The position numbers and the translations under genes are program-made. A stretch of DNA of 64,000 nucleotides from Aliiroseovarius sp. M344 (GTDB taxonomy: Bacteria > Pseudomonadota > Alphaproteobacteria > Rhodobacterales > Rhodobacteraceae): the NCBI RefSeq assembly GCF_025140835.1, contig NZ_CP081153.1, positions 682,001 through 746,000 on the forward strand, written 5' to 3'. The notes under the pieces were generated by a model. The model was not told the DNA's origin. It was given only the letters and a program-made list of their open reading frames with translations, and made no database searches. This document shows, piece after piece, positions 63,951-64,000 of this stretch (within the stretch, counting starts at the first letter, position 1; every line of letters starts with the position of its first letter).

Positions 63951-64000
63951 ATGACCCAGCTTCTTCAGAAGGTGGTAGGTGGTCTTTGTTTGGCGTTGGC
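63951..64000 (+). CDS. Start of an exported protein, 3' truncated by the window
   Basis: Only 16 complete codons are present. The ATG at 63951 is preceded by a GGGGGGA ribosome site, and the encoded start (MTQLLQKVVGGLCLAL) looks like the n- and h-region of a signal peptide. Function cannot be judged from this fragment. Confidence 0.6.
   Translation, partial: MTQLLQKVVGGLCLAL

Overview
The window is ordinary, gene-dense alphaproteobacterial chromosome. It most resembles a marine Rhodobacteraceae (Roseobacter-group) genome. The evidence is the protein repertoire: an 834-residue FAD/GcvT fusion oxidoreductase, a CtlX-arginase-ornithine cyclodeaminase operon, a DUF2927 lipoprotein, a DUF6446-like gene between glyQ and glyS, a PPDK-like gene after glyS, a SAM-II riboswitch before metZ, and high-GC coding bias. 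I saw no tRNA, rRNA, insertion sequence, prophage, CRISPR array or replication origin. This is a judgement from memory of protein families; no database was searched.

Layout. 1-5.6 kb: end of an M3 oligopeptidase, a CDF metal transporter, a secreted SH3 protein, a 2-hydroxyacid dehydrogenase and two envelope genes, one with an HELVH motif. 5.7-12.7 kb: the FAD/GcvT oxidoreductase, a GFA protein, thioredoxin 2, and an Lrp-type regulator divergent from ctlX-arginase-ocd, which funnels citrulline and arginine to ornithine and proline. 12.7-17.5 kb: gcvT-gcvH-gcvP (minus strand) behind a tandem glycine riboswitch. 17.5-25 kb: a gamma-glutamylcyclotransferase-like gene, a MATE pump, gltX with a GNAT gene, a small protein of a zincin family that has lost its catalytic motif, a Tat-exported metallo-beta-lactamase-fold protein and nadE. 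25-29.8 kb: an exported 19-repeat MORN protein, leuA behind a probably leaderless leucine-rich leader peptide, and an MFS transporter with a His-rich tail. 29.9-36.5 kb: mreB-mreC-mreD-mrdA-rodA plus a GhrA-like gene, chained by 4-nt overlaps from mreC onward. 36.5-37.7 kb: dtd and a nitroreductase.

37.7-43.2 kb is the most intriguing block. It is a minus-strand operon encoding, in transcription order, a 27-residue membrane peptide (TTG start), an XpaC-like membrane protein, a TelA-family protein, a DUF2927 lipoprotein, an SPFH protein with a C-terminal GYF_2 domain, and a double zinc-ribbon membrane protein. It combines the XpaC/TelA pair with SPFH and zinc-ribbon partners reminiscent of Bacillus YdjG/YdjI, and looks like an envelope-stress or membrane-microdomain system.

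43.4-50.8 kb: an AlkB-type hydroxylase divergent from an orphan NuoE-NuoF fusion, a YhhN protein, ftsY with a 17-copy hexanucleotide repeat, a DMT transporter, a YciB/IspZ protein and a GST. 50.9-57.2 kb: SAM-II riboswitch and metZ, folE2, a DUF1127 protein, trkH, and an exported SPOR/peptidoglycan-binding pseudo-protease lacking its catalytic triad. 57.4-64 kb: glyQ, a DUF6446-like gene, glyS, a PPDK-like protein with an altered ATP-grasp domain, and the start of one more secreted protein.
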